64,000 bases of DNA from positions 620,001-684,000 of the forward strand of contig NZ_JARKMY010000018.1 in NCBI RefSeq assembly GCF_029360725.1, in the 5' to 3' direction. Shown one piece after another: positions 9,096 to 18,186 of this stretch (within the stretch, counting starts at the first letter, position 1; every line of letters begins with the position of its first letter). The position numbers and the translations under genes are program-made. Origin of the DNA: Chryseolinea sp. H1M3-3 (GTDB lineage: Bacteria > Bacteroidota > Bacteroidia > Cytophagales > Cyclobacteriaceae). The notes below the pieces were generated by a model that did no database searches, had not been told where the DNA came from, and saw only the letters and a list, made by a program, of their open reading frames with translations.

Positions 9096-11654
9096 ATGAG
9101 GAAATTTTTGTTCGTTACTACGACATTGCTTTTTATCGTTTCGATTATCTATGGACAGACACAAAAGGTTTTTATAAAGGGCGATTTTTATAATCGGCCA
9201 CTTTTGGATTTTATACATGAAGTAGAAAAAAATCACGGTATTCAATTCCATTATGTAAATGATGTTGTTGATGGCATTCTTTTAACAGGCGTTATTAAAT
9301 TCAATACTCCCCTTCTTAAGGCGTTGGAAATACTACTTAAAGACAAACCAGTGTCCTTCGCATCCTATCAGGAAGGCCAAATTATTCTATTTGCGAATGA
9401 GAAGAAGGCTATTAAATCAGAAGAATTATTTTACAAATTGTCCGGGCAAATAACAGACAAATCAACGGGTCAGCCGTTGCCTTATGTAACTGTTCACATA
9501 CCAGGCGCAGAGAAAGGGACGATTTCAAATGAAAATGGTGAATTTGAAATAAAACCACTTTCCGCAGGCCAGCACCTCATTCATTTCAGTTATATCGGGT
9601 ACGCCGCTGTTGCAAAAAAAATAAACCTGACTAACGACATTAGCATATCCATAGCGTTAGAGGAGAATTCTTTGGAATTGCCAGAACTCATTATCACACC
9701 TTCTGCCTTTGAAATCACTACTGTTGAAACACCCCTTACGTTGGCAAAGGAAGAAATATTGCATTCTCCAAACATGAGCAAAGACATTTATCGAACGCTT
9801 AAAACGCTCCCCGGCATAGCAAACAACGACTACTCCGCCAAAGCAAGGATCCGTGGAGGGCATAGTGATGAAACTGGCGTGTATCTGGATCATTTCCTGA
9901 TTAATGATCCATTCCATTTGGAAGAAGTGGATGGAAGTTTCAGCATCTTCAATACCGATTATGTTAATGAACTTTCCGTGCTCACCGGTGGATTTTCCGC
10001 CAATTACACTGATCGTCTGTCAGGTATCCTCGATGTAAAAACTTCCGATCAACTTGAAGCCGACCGCTATCAGGCTTCCGTGGATCTGATGAATATCAGT
10101 GGACTGGTTCAAAAGCGAATTAGCGATAAAGTAAATATTTTCGTAACAGCCAGAAGAGGTTATTTAGATTTTTTACTCCGCGAAATGAATACCGATGACA
10201 CCGACGCAATCCTGCCAAGGTTCTCTGACGTCTGGGCAAAAGTTGCGTACAATGCTGATCCAAAGCATTCAATAACATTCAATTTTCTGGCTGGACGAGA
10301 CAACTTTCGTGTAAAAGATATCGACGATTTTTCAGCCCGCCTTGATCTACAAAGTATCCGGAATAATATTAACGGTTGGGCTAATTGGAAATGGTTTCCG
10401 TCAAAACGTTTTAGCGCTATCACGACGATCGGTTATCAATCACTGGATAAAGATGCGCGCTTTTTGTTTCCGGAAAATATCAGTCAACATAACATTGATC
10501 AAAACAATTCACGAACTTTTACATTGACAAACACCAACTATTGGAAAATATCTAATAAGTCAAACCTTGAGACGGGCATAGAGTTAAAAACGTTCAATTC
10601 TCATTACCGGTACGTGGAAGAACGTTATGACGTATTTAATTCTATCCCTGACAATATTATAATTCACAACCTTAATATAAATCGTGATATTTCAGGATTT
10701 ACGAACTCATTTTATACACAATACAATTGGACGAGCCGCCAAGGTTTAATTGCTCAACTTGGTCTTCGCGCATCCGTTCAAAGTTTTTCTCCTTCAATTA
10801 AATGGGCGCCCCGACTCGCCTTGAGCTATTCCATCTCTCCATCCTTTACAGCTAAGGCAGCATGGGGCGTCTACTATCAGCCTGACTTATATTTTAAACT
10901 CAGAACTTCGTTAAGCCAGGAAACACCGTACCGCAAAAATAGCGAGAGTATTCATTACACGGCTTCGTTAATCTATTCAAAAAGTAAAACAGATATCATG
11001 GTAAACGTGTATTATAAAAATTATAATCACCTATTCGATGATTATCGTTACGAATTCTTCAATCGGATGGGCGGCGTTAACATCCTGGATATTCCATTCA
11101 ACACAAGCTCAGGATTTGCAAAAGGTTTTGAAGTGATGATGCGGCAGGCCTATGGTAAACGTAGTATGTTAAGCGTATCATACACATACGCGGAAAGTAA
11201 GATCCGTAATGCTTCTGGCAATGAAACCTACAGGGAATTTGATCAACCTCATACCATCATTATTAATAATGCTTTCAGGTTACCAAAAAATTGGAACATT
11301 AGTCTGTTGTGGACCTATCACACAGGCTATCCATATACACCCACGCAGCCCGGGTTTGTCAAGCAACGACCAAATGAAGAAGGGATAGTGCTTTTTTATG
11401 AAGTTGGAGATAAGAATAGTAAACGCTTGCCTGAATTTCACACGTTAGACCTGCGTATGGAAAAGACGTGGCATTTCAGAAAAAATGCTTTAATGATATA
11501 TCTGAATGTGGTCAATTTTTACAATCGTGAAAACCTGAGAAGCTATTGGTGGTTTCCATTCTATTATAAAAACGGTTCCATCGGATTCGACCATGAAACC
11601 CAATCTAACATTCCCTTTTTCGTTTCGCCGGGCGTAAGTTTTACGTTGTACTGA
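9096..11654 (+). CDS. TonB-dependent transducer receptor with STN domain
   Basis: The 852-residue outer-membrane protein has a signal peptide (1-20), an STN signalling domain (about 25-100, including LLDFIHEVEKNHGIQFHYV), a carboxypeptidase-regulatory-like domain (about 112-200, LSGQITDKSTGQPLPYVTV), a plug (about 215-330, with LKTLPGIANNDYSAKARIRGG) and a 22-strand-type beta barrel ending in an aromatic residue (SFTLY). The STN domain marks it as a receptor that signals through the FecR just upstream. Its ligand is unknown. It does not have the usual RagA/SusC partner lipoprotein next to it. The next gene, 167 bases on, is the haem/copper-type lipoprotein. Confidence 0.9.
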   Translation: MRKFLFVTTTLLFIVSIIYGQTQKVFIKGDFYNRPLLDFIHEVEKNHGIQFHYVNDVVDGILLTGVIKFNTPLLKALEILLKDKPVSFASYQEGQIILFANEKKAIKSEELFYKLSGQITDKSTGQPLPYVTVHIPGAEKGTISNENGEFEIKPLSAGQHLIHFSYIGYAAVAKKINLTNDISISIALEENSLELPELIITPSAFEITTVETPLTLAKEEILHSPNMSKDIYRTLKTLPGIANNDYSAKARIRGGHSDETGVYLDHFLINDPFHLEEVDGSFSIFNTDYVNELSVLTGGFSANYTDRLSGILDVKTSDQLEADRYQASVDLMNISGLVQKRISDKVNIFVTARRGYLDFLLREMNTDDTDAILPRFSDVWAKVAYNADPKHSITFNFLAGRDNFRVKDIDDFSARLDLQSIRNNINGWANWKWFPSKRFSAITTIGYQSLDKDARFLFPENISQHNIDQNNSRTFTLTNTNYWKISNKSNLETGIELKTFNSHYRYVEERYDVFNSIPDNIIIHNLNINRDISGFTNSFYTQYNWTSRQGLIAQLGLRASVQSFSPSIKWAPRLALSYSISPSFTAKAAWGVYYQPDLYFKLRTSLSQETPYRKNSESIHYTASLIYSKSKTDIMVNVYYKNYNHLFDDYRYEFFNRMGGVNILDIPFNTSSGFAKGFEVMMRQAYGKRSMLSVSYTYAESKIRNASGNETYREFDQPHTIIINNAFRLPKNWNISLLWTYHTGYPYTPTQPGFVKQRPNEEGIVLFYEVGDKNSKRLPEFHTLDLRMEKTWHFRKNALMIYLNVVNFYNRENLRSYWWFPFYYKNGSIGFDHETQSNIPFFVSPGVSFTLY

Positions 11655-11714
11655 GAGAAAGTTTCCGTGTAATCCTATTTTAAAAAACTAGTGTTAGCAA
11701 ATATTCACAGTTGA

Positions 11715-11730
11715 TGGAACAGATGTTCCA
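11715..11730. promoter_or_regulatory. 16-bp inverted repeat upstream of the copper/haem lipoprotein
   Basis: TGGAACA and TGTTCCA flank a GA spacer, giving seven perfect pairs. It lies about 92 bases before the start codon of the 449-residue lipoprotein gene and 60 after the receptor stop, where an operator would be expected. There is no T-run after it, so a terminator is unlikely. The protein that might bind it is unknown. Confidence 0.35.
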
Positions 11731-11821
11731 AATGACTAGAATAAAATATTCCGGGCCGAGTTAAAAATTTGCTCAGGGCAAAATCCATCTAGCGTGTATA
11801 TTAGAAATACTTATATAAATT

Positions 11822-13171
11822 ATGAAACTACCGTTTTTGATACTGGCTATTGCACTGACTTTAGTAATTGTCACCTCCCGTTGCAGTGAGCCACCGGTAG
11901 TTGTAAAATCAAACGAAAGTTTTGATTTGATACAGCAGAAAATCCTAAATATTTCATGCGCGCTCAGTGGATGTCATGCTTCCGAAAATGACGTTGCTTT
12001 TGCGCAGCACAAATTATTATTAAAGGAAGGCGCGGCGTATGACAATCTTGTGAATGCAGATCCACAGAATGAGCAAGCACGAATCGATGGATTAAAACGC
12101 GTACTTCCTGGTAACGCAGATGGGAGCCTGTTGGTACACAAACTTCATTGTAATAATGGCCATCATTCGAGTGATTATGGAAACCAAATGCCTTTGGGAA
12201 TGAATCCCCTTTCAGAAGGGCAAATTGAATTCATTACAAAATGGATTGAGCAAGGTGCAATTGAGACCGGGATTATTGAAGCCGACACTAGTTTATTGAG
12301 TGATACCTCCCCAGCATGTGAAGACGAATTTATTCCCATGGCGGCGCCGCCAGCTGGAGAAGGCTATCAAATTAAAGTTGAACCTTTTAACGTTGCACCT
12401 AATTTTGAGCGTGAAATTTTTGTTTATAAAGAAGTTGGAAATGAATCGGAAATATTTGTGAAAAGTATTGCGTTGACAATGCGCAAAAACAGTCACCATT
12501 TTTTGGTGAATTCTTTTTCTGATGAAATACCTTCCAATCAAATCCCTGAAATAAATACGATTCGTGATTTGCGTGACGCCAATAATAATTACATCATGTC
12601 GACAGTCGCCCAGATGGAATATCAGATTCCAACTGTTGCCAGTCAAACACCGGCGTTACAATATAATTTTCCTCCTGGTGTAGCATTGAAAATGCCACCA
12701 CGCCACAAGTTGGATGTCAATCTCCATTATGTCAACAAAACCTCTACAAGTTTTCAGGGTGAATGCTACATAAACCTTTTTACTATGTCGGCGGGTCAGG
12801 TTGTTTATGAAGCCCAATCGATTTTTTTAAGCAACGATGACATTTTTCTGCCACCAAATCAAAAAACAATTGCGAATAAAACTTTCTCCGTTACTCAAAC
12901 GATGAAAATATTCATGCTCACCTCCCATACCCATAGGCTAGGCGAAAGGTTTGAAATCCAAATTGTCGGCGGCCTGAGAAACGGTGAAATCATTTATAAC
13001 AGTTCGAACTGGCATCATCCAGAAGTGAAAACGTTTGATCCGCCGCTCGAACTCGTCCAAGGACAGTCGTTGAAAATGATGGTGACCTACGACAATACCA
13101 CTAATAAGTCCGTCAAGTTTGGTTTAACCAGTGAAGATGAGATGGCCATTATCTACGGGTATTATTACTGA
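11822..13171 (+). CDS. Envelope protein with CX4CH motif and PHM-type dicopper monooxygenase fold
   Basis: The 449-residue protein has an N-terminal export segment; C21 could be a lipid-attachment site, although SRC is a weak lipobox. Residues 35-150 resemble a planctomycete-type cytochrome c module with CALSGCH at 46-52, a CX4CH variant of the haem motif. Residues 180-449 resemble the two lobes of peptidylglycine alpha-hydroxylating and dopamine beta-monooxygenases. All six copper-ligand positions can be placed: HH at 225-226 and H302 (in NLHYVN) for the first copper, HTH at 369-371 and M441 (in SEDEM) for the second. These enzymes use copper and a reductant to hydroxylate C-H bonds. An attached haem could supply electrons. 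The substrate is unknown. Confidence 0.7.
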   Translation: MKLPFLILAIALTLVIVTSRCSEPPVVVKSNESFDLIQQKILNISCALSGCHASENDVAFAQHKLLLKEGAAYDNLVNADPQNEQARIDGLKRVLPGNADGSLLVHKLHCNNGHHSSDYGNQMPLGMNPLSEGQIEFITKWIEQGAIETGIIEADTSLLSDTSPACEDEFIPMAAPPAGEGYQIKVEPFNVAPNFEREIFVYKEVGNESEIFVKSIALTMRKNSHHFLVNSFSDEIPSNQIPEINTIRDLRDANNNYIMSTVAQMEYQIPTVASQTPALQYNFPPGVALKMPPRHKLDVNLHYVNKTSTSFQGECYINLFTMSAGQVVYEAQSIFLSNDDIFLPPNQKTIANKTFSVTQTMKIFMLTSHTHRLGERFEIQIVGGLRNGEIIYNSSNWHHPEVKTFDPPLELVQGQSLKMMVTYDNTTNKSVKFGLTSEDEMAIIYGYYY

Positions 13172-13504
13172 AGACCCTTGTAAATGGAAATTAATGACGT
13201 CAGACAGAGAGTGGTTGTTAATCCTTTCTCATTTCTTTAGTATACCACGATCTGCTGACTTGCTTACCTCCTGTCTCAAATCTGATGGATTTAATGAATA
13301 ACTAAATTTGACCAGCTACATAAGGCAACGCTGGCCTTCATTATTTCTTGGTTCTTTATCGTGTCTTTCGCATGTGCATAACTCGGTGGAAAAGTTGTGC
13401 AGTACTTTATTGATAAATATTTGCCATGATGAAATGAGGAAAGTATCTTCATATCACTAAGTCGCTTTTAAGAGAATTGATCAGGAAAAACAGTAAACAA
13501 AATT
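13172..13504. other. Intergenic stretch with no gene seen
   Basis: I see no open reading frame with coding character and no hairpin terminator right after the copper/haem gene. The stretch may hold the promoter of the RNA candidate that follows, but no clear TAnnTTTG box stands out. Confidence 0.4.
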
Positions 13505-13727
13505 TTATTTCCCACGGGAAGTAGAAACAAAAAAGCTGGATTGAATGATTGTGCCTAGCTGGCAATCCTTCGGGATAATCAGAAAGGACACGGAAGATGC
13601 ATAGTCATCGCAAGATAATTAAGCAAATTTCAATCTTTCAGAAGCAACATAGGGTTGCACATTGGCTTCGGCTGATGTACAATCAAGACGGGAAGCTCTC
13701 AAGCAATTGACGGGTTTCCCGTTTTTT
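13505..13727 (+). ncRNA. Candidate structured non-coding RNA
   Basis: No protein frame is present, but the plus strand can fold into an ordered set of helices. CTGGATTGAA (13536-13545) pairs with TTCAATC/CAG (13629-13641) and closes a domain. Inside it are a UUCG-capped stem at 13565-13576 and a GATG/CATC stem at 13596-13609. A 14-pair hairpin with one mismatch and a UUCG loop follows (13653-13684), then an intrinsic terminator. Three pairs in the long hairpin are G-U, which would be mismatches in minus-strand RNA, so the RNA should be read on the plus strand. The 5' end is a guess. I found no RNase P, tmRNA or SRP signature. It might be a 6S-like or novel regulatory RNA. Confidence 0.45.
13706..13727 (+). 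terminator. Intrinsic terminator with an alternative pairing arm
   Basis: ACGGG and CCCGT pair across a TTT loop and are followed by six T's. A second, upstream copy of the 5' arm (ACGGGAA at 13688-13694) can pair with the same 3' arm over a longer loop, so the two hairpins exclude each other. No plus-strand gene lies just upstream apart from the RNA candidate. Confidence 0.75.
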
Positions 13728-13845
13728 ATTTCGACTAGCCGAACCTGCGAAAGTGTCCTGGTTATTTGGTACACCAACAAGCCTTAATGCGATCGTCCAA
13801 GTGCAAAAGCTCTTTTCTCTTCGTCTTCTTTATCTTCTTCTACCC

Positions 13846-15141
13846 TTAAAAAAAACCTTCTCTTATAATTTCTTCAGCCGCCTTGTTACCACTGGCGAGC
13901 GCCGCCTCTACAGTGCCCATTTCTGGGCCATCGTACAACGCTTCCCCTGCAAAGTAAATGGTGTTATCAAGGGGGCGTGTCAACACGCGTACCGCAGTAG
14001 ATGTAGCCAGAGTTTTGTAAGCATAAGCACCTTGCGCGTATGGATCAACGTACCAATTGAAAACTTTTGCAGCACGAATTTCTTTTTCCAGCGCCGCCGT
14101 CTCACAGCCAAACACATATGCAAGGGAACTTATCGCTTGTGAAAGCAGCACGTTATCATCCTGTGGAAGGTTTTGAACGACTGGTCCCGCAAGCCACCCA
14201 GTGAGCAAAGGAATTTCAGCAGGACGTTGCGACCACCACGTTGGAATAAAAGCATCAGAGAACAAAAAATTTAAAGCAGGCATTCGATTAAATTTTGAAG
14301 GCCCACGTCTCTCCCATATCGGACCTTTAAATTCGACGAGAAATTTAATCACGCCGCCTACTTCAAGTTGTTGAAGTGCTTCCTGGTGTTGAGCTAACGG
14401 AGGATCGAACTTAATAGCACCGCTTTTGAGAACTGAAACAGGAACCGTGACTAAAACTTTTCGCGCTGTAATCTTTTCGTTTCTGTCACTGTACATTTCA
14501 ACGTAGTTATTTCGCCATACTATTTTGTTTATGACAGTTGAAAGTTTCAGGACCCCATGAAGATGATTAACTTCTGACCACAGATGCTCAACAAGCAAAG
14601 AATATCCGCCAATCGGCCGATACCCTTGAATATTTTCATTAGCCCACTCTTCCCGGAGTGCCAAGGCACTGGCCTTATTCACATCCGCAGCATCGTATCC
14701 TTGAACAAATCTTGTTACCCCTTCTACAAGTGATTGGTACTTGGGTTCATTAAAAAACGTTTTCAAGAACTCACCGATCGTGATGTCATGCTCAAGTTGT
14801 CTAAGTTTCGTTAAAAGGATATCCCAATTGTCGTCGAACAAATCGCCCCGGGCCAATTCGTTTTTTTCTACAGTCCACGTTTGACCTTTACCCGCGTAAT
14901 AGGAAACTTTTGCCTGTTTCATCAAAGCTTTCGTGAGTGGAAGGTCTCCATGTATAAATTCAGCCCCAGCTTCAACGGGCCCCGAAAATTCTCCACCCTT
15001 AAGCGTATGAATCCTACCACCGATTCGGTCGCGTGCCTCACAAATACAAATCGACCTTCCTGCGGTCGATAATATTTTTGCAGCGGATAGCCCCGCGGCT
15101 CCCGCGCCTATAATGACGATATCAAACACATCTGGCTTCAT
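13846..15141 (-). CDS. FAD-dependent amine oxidase family protein
   Basis: The 431-residue protein opens with a Rossmann FAD site (IIGAGAAGLSAAKIL, about residues 10-24), followed by the acidic end ICEARDRIGGRI and GGxxEAGAEFIHG. The C-terminal FAD motif TIYFAGEALYDGPEMGTVEAALASG is the classic end of monoamine and polyamine oxidases. It has no export signal. Family members oxidise primary or secondary amines, tryptophan-like amino acids or related compounds with oxygen. The substrate here is not evident. It lies 18 bases after arfB on the same strand, so they are probably co-transcribed. Confidence 0.85.
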   Translation of the reverse strand: MKPDVFDIVIIGAGAAGLSAAKILSTAGRSICICEARDRIGGRIHTLKGGEFSGPVEAGAEFIHGDLPLTKALMKQAKVSYYAGKGQTWTVEKNELARGDLFDDNWDILLTKLRQLEHDITIGEFLKTFFNEPKYQSLVEGVTRFVQGYDAADVNKASALALREEWANENIQGYRPIGGYSLLVEHLWSEVNHLHGVLKLSTVINKIVWRNNYVEMYSDRNEKITARKVLVTVPVSVLKSGAIKFDPPLAQHQEALQQLEVGGVIKFLVEFKGPIWERRGPSKFNRMPALNFLFSDAFIPTWWSQRPAEIPLLTGWLAGPVVQNLPQDDNVLLSQAISSLAYVFGCETAALEKEIRAAKVFNWYVDPYAQGAYAYKTLATSTAVRVLTRPLDNTIYFAGEALYDGPEMGTVEAALASGNKAAEEIIREGFF

Positions 15142-15159
15142 CGGGATATTAACAACAGT

Positions 15160-15573
15160 TTACAGCCCTGGTTTTTGTCGCCACTGCTTCTTTTCAGCGT
15201 GAAGCTTCTTAGTAGTGATACGTTTTTGAATAGCGGTTTTAGATGGTTTAGAGGGCTTTCGTGGTTTTTTTTCCCGAAAAGCAGTAGAAATGAGTTGCTC
15301 TAATTTCCGGGTAACAGCTTCCTTATTTTCAAGCTGTGATCTGTAGTCTTGCGATGAAAGGATTAGAACCCCGTTCTTCGTAATGTTTGCAGATAACCTT
15401 TTTAGAATAATTGCTTTCTCTTCCTCTGTCAGGATCTGCGAATGGATTACATCAAACTTAACAGAAATTTTAGAGTTGACTTTGTTTACATTCTGCCCGC
15501 CGGGGCCGCTGCTCCGGGAAGCTGTAAAGTCAAGCTCATGGTATAATAAGGATGCAGTGATACGCGATGTCAT
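15160..15573 (-). CDS. arfB: Alternative ribosome-rescue factor ArfB (YaeJ)
   Basis: The 137-residue protein has the peptidyl-tRNA hydrolase motif GPGGQNVNKVNSK with GGQ at residues 25-27, as in class I release factors, but lacks codon-recognition domains. Its tail is very basic (about residues 100-137: REKKPRKPSKPSK and onward), which in ArfB enters the empty mRNA channel of stalled ribosomes. It releases the nascent chain from ribosomes that lack a stop codon. The length matches the family. It leads a two-gene unit with the amine oxidase. Confidence 0.92.
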   Translation of the reverse strand: MTSRITASLLYHELDFTASRSSGPGGQNVNKVNSKISVKFDVIHSQILTEEEKAIILKRLSANITKNGVLILSSQDYRSQLENKEAVTRKLEQLISTAFREKKPRKPSKPSKTAIQKRITTKKLHAEKKQWRQKPGL

Positions 15574-15728
15574 GCACGATATGGGTTATGTTGATTCAAA
15601 GTTAACCGAAACACCTGTTTGTAGAGAAAACAATATTGTCAAAACAATTGAACAATTATGTAGCCAAACCGCTTTTAGTATTGTGATAGAACTTACTAAG
15701 TTAAGTAACTTCCCTTTCGACATTCCCC

Positions 15729-18170
15729 ATGAAAAAGTTCCTCAAGTGGCTACTGTATATCGGTGGGTTAATTACCGTTCTGGCAATTAGCGTCCTCGCC
15801 GTTGCCTATTGGAATAGAGACCAGCTCCTGGATAAGCTCACAGCTCAATTAAATACAGGCATTAATGGAAAGTTTAGCATAGACAAAATCGATTTTACCT
15901 TTCTCCACAATTTTCCCAACTTTTCCATCACCCTTCACCGCGTTTCCCTGAGAGATAACCAATATGAACGCTATCAAAAAGAGCTGATTTCAGCAAAGAA
16001 GGTTGTCCTTGATGTCAACCCCTATGCGTTGATGAAAAAAGAGATTAAAATCAATTCGTTAGCGGTAGACGCGGCCGACGTCTTTATTTTTAAAGCAGCA
16101 AATGGTGATACCAATATCGATGTGTTTAAAAAGCGGGACACTGTTCAAACTGACCACGCTGAAAGAAGTGCGCTCTTTCTAAATCTTCAGAAGATTAATT
16201 TCAAAAATGTTTCAATCGTTTATGCTGACTCGGGCAAACGCAAATTTATGAACTTTCAGTTCTTGAATACCAGGCACACATTTTCGCAGACTGATTTAGG
16301 TTATACGATAGACGTCAACGGAAAAATGCATTTTGATAGTTTGTACTTTAACCCGAAAGGCGGCAGTTACCTGGCCGACAAAGACGCATTGGTTAATCTG
16401 AGTATCCGCATAAACCGAATAACAAATGATCTTACTATTCAACCTTCCTCGTTAATATTTGAAAAGAATCAAATCAATCTCAGTGGAAAATTCCAGTTAC
16501 AAAAAGAAGGCCCCTACGCATTGTTATTCACTGCAACCCATATCAACCCCGCAGAGGCGACGCAACTCTTGAACAAAAAATTGATGCGAAGTCTTTCCAA
16601 ATTCAAAATTAACGATCCTGTTGATGTTGAAGTTCGCCTCGCGGGAAGGTCAATCCCCGGATATGTTCCGGATGTAGATGTTGAATTTGAAACGACCAAT
16701 GCTAAGTTTCAATATGGCACATTGGATTTTACGTCGCTCTCATTGAAAGGCCTGTTTACGAACCACCTGGATAGTTTGAAACCTAAGGATAATAATAATT
16801 CCAAAGTCACAATAACATCATTTGATGCCACCATGGAAAAAATACCCATTAAGGGAAAAGTGATTTTTACACAACTCCAGGACCCCACTGTGGACCTATC
16901 TTTCTCATCAAAAATGACTTTCAGGGATGTCAACAAGCATCTTGACAATGATCGATTCGTTTTGGAGAAAGGAAGATTTCAAACTGAAGTTACCTATAAG
17001 GGAAAGCTTTCGGAATACCTTGACCCTACACGCACAAAGTATTTGGGTAAACTCCAGGGGCAAATTAAGGCGATGAATGCTTCCCTCCGTTACAAACCGA
17101 AAAAGATTCATCTGGATAACATTCAGCTAACGTGTACCTTCAATGAAGATGTGTTTACCATAAGTGATCTTAATCTGAATGTAAATGGAAGCAGCGTAAG
17201 CATCCATGGAAATATAAAAGACTTTATTCCATTTTTTATACAACCCAAGAACAAGGGGTATGTGAGACTGACCGTCAATTCTCCTGATTTTGATCTTACA
17301 AGCTTAACCTCCAGAAGGGACCAGCAAAATAAATCAAATGAGCAAAACAAAGAGAATCGCAAAAAGGTCACTGACCTTATCGATAAAGTGTACAATAAGC
17401 TGGAGTTTGATGTGGATGTTATTATTGACGAATTAAAGTTTAGAAAATTTTCAGCTTCTAATTTCAAAGGCAGGGTTAAGCTCGACAATAATTTATTGCA
17501 GGCAAATCCTGTATTCATGCAGGTAGCAGGCGGAACAATGAATCTTGATTTTTCATTGAGCAATGTTTTTGATTCCTTTAGTCCCATGGCGATTGAAGCG
17601 CAACTCAACAACGCTAACATCAAGGAGCTCTTTCAGCGTTTTAATAATTTTAATCAAAAGACAATTGGCGCAGAAAACCTCGAGGGGAAAATTTCAGCTG
17701 ATGTAAGCTTCAGCGCTACCGTTGATGACGATTATAAACTGCTGCCCTCATCTATGCGGGGAACGCTGGATTGCAAAATTTCAGAAGGTGGCCTGAAAAA
17801 TTTTGAGCCAATGGAGAACATGAGCAATTTCTTATTTAAGAAGCGCGACTTTTCCGACGTGCAATTCGCCGAGCTTAACAGCGCATTTTCGATAGAAGGC
17901 ACCAATATGGATATCAGGAGAATGGAGATTCAGTCATCTGTACTTTCGCTTTTTCTTGAGGGAAGATATTCTTTTACCGACAGCACCAGTTTAAGCGTGC
18001 AAATTCCCTTGAGCAATCTTAAAAAACGCCATAAAGACTTTACGCCAAAGAACATCGGCATCCATGCAAAGGCAGGGCCGAGTGTCTTTCTACATGTCTA
18101 CCGCGATAAGGATATCAATAGCAAGATCAAAATTGATTACGATCCATTTAAGAAATGGGCCAGGAATTAA
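15729..18170 (+). CDS. AsmA-like envelope protein
   Basis: The 813-residue protein has one N-terminal membrane helix (about 7-27) and then a very long run of amphipathic beta-strands, with an AsmA N-terminal region (KIDFTFLHNFPNFSITLHRVSL) and an AsmA-like C-terminal region near 590-750 (LEGKISADVSFSATVDDDYK). AsmA-like proteins form long hydrophobic grooves that are thought to carry phospholipid between the inner and outer membranes. The charged stretch near residues 530-550 (QQNKSNEQNKENRKK) is a likely flexible insert. It is a single gene that converges on the MFS gene with only 16 bases between them. Confidence 0.85.
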   Translation: MKKFLKWLLYIGGLITVLAISVLAVAYWNRDQLLDKLTAQLNTGINGKFSIDKIDFTFLHNFPNFSITLHRVSLRDNQYERYQKELISAKKVVLDVNPYALMKKEIKINSLAVDAADVFIFKAANGDTNIDVFKKRDTVQTDHAERSALFLNLQKINFKNVSIVYADSGKRKFMNFQFLNTRHTFSQTDLGYTIDVNGKMHFDSLYFNPKGGSYLADKDALVNLSIRINRITNDLTIQPSSLIFEKNQINLSGKFQLQKEGPYALLFTATHINPAEATQLLNKKLMRSLSKFKINDPVDVEVRLAGRSIPGYVPDVDVEFETTNAKFQYGTLDFTSLSLKGLFTNHLDSLKPKDNNNSKVTITSFDATMEKIPIKGKVIFTQLQDPTVDLSFSSKMTFRDVNKHLDNDRFVLEKGRFQTEVTYKGKLSEYLDPTRTKYLGKLQGQIKAMNASLRYKPKKIHLDNIQLTCTFNEDVFTISDLNLNVNGSSVSIHGNIKDFIPFFIQPKNKGYVRLTVNSPDFDLTSLTSRRDQQNKSNEQNKENRKKVTDLIDKVYNKLEFDVDVIIDELKFRKFSASNFKGRVKLDNNLLQANPVFMQVAGGTMNLDFSLSNVFDSFSPMAIEAQLNNANIKELFQRFNNFNQKTIGAENLEGKISADVSFSATVDDDYKLLPSSMRGTLDCKISEGGLKNFEPMENMSNFLFKKRDFSDVQFAELNSAFSIEGTNMDIRRMEIQSSVLSLFLEGRYSFTDSTSLSVQIPLSNLKKRHKDFTPKNIGIHAKAGPSVFLHVYRDKDINSKIKIDYDPFKKWARN

Positions 18171-18186
18171 CCTGACACGAGGCTAT

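Noticed and set aside
13505-13727. RNase P RNA, tmRNA or SRP RNA as the identity of the RNA candidate
   Set aside because: The conserved core strings of these RNAs (for example GAGGAAAGTCC or a tRNA-like T-loop GGTTCGA) are absent.
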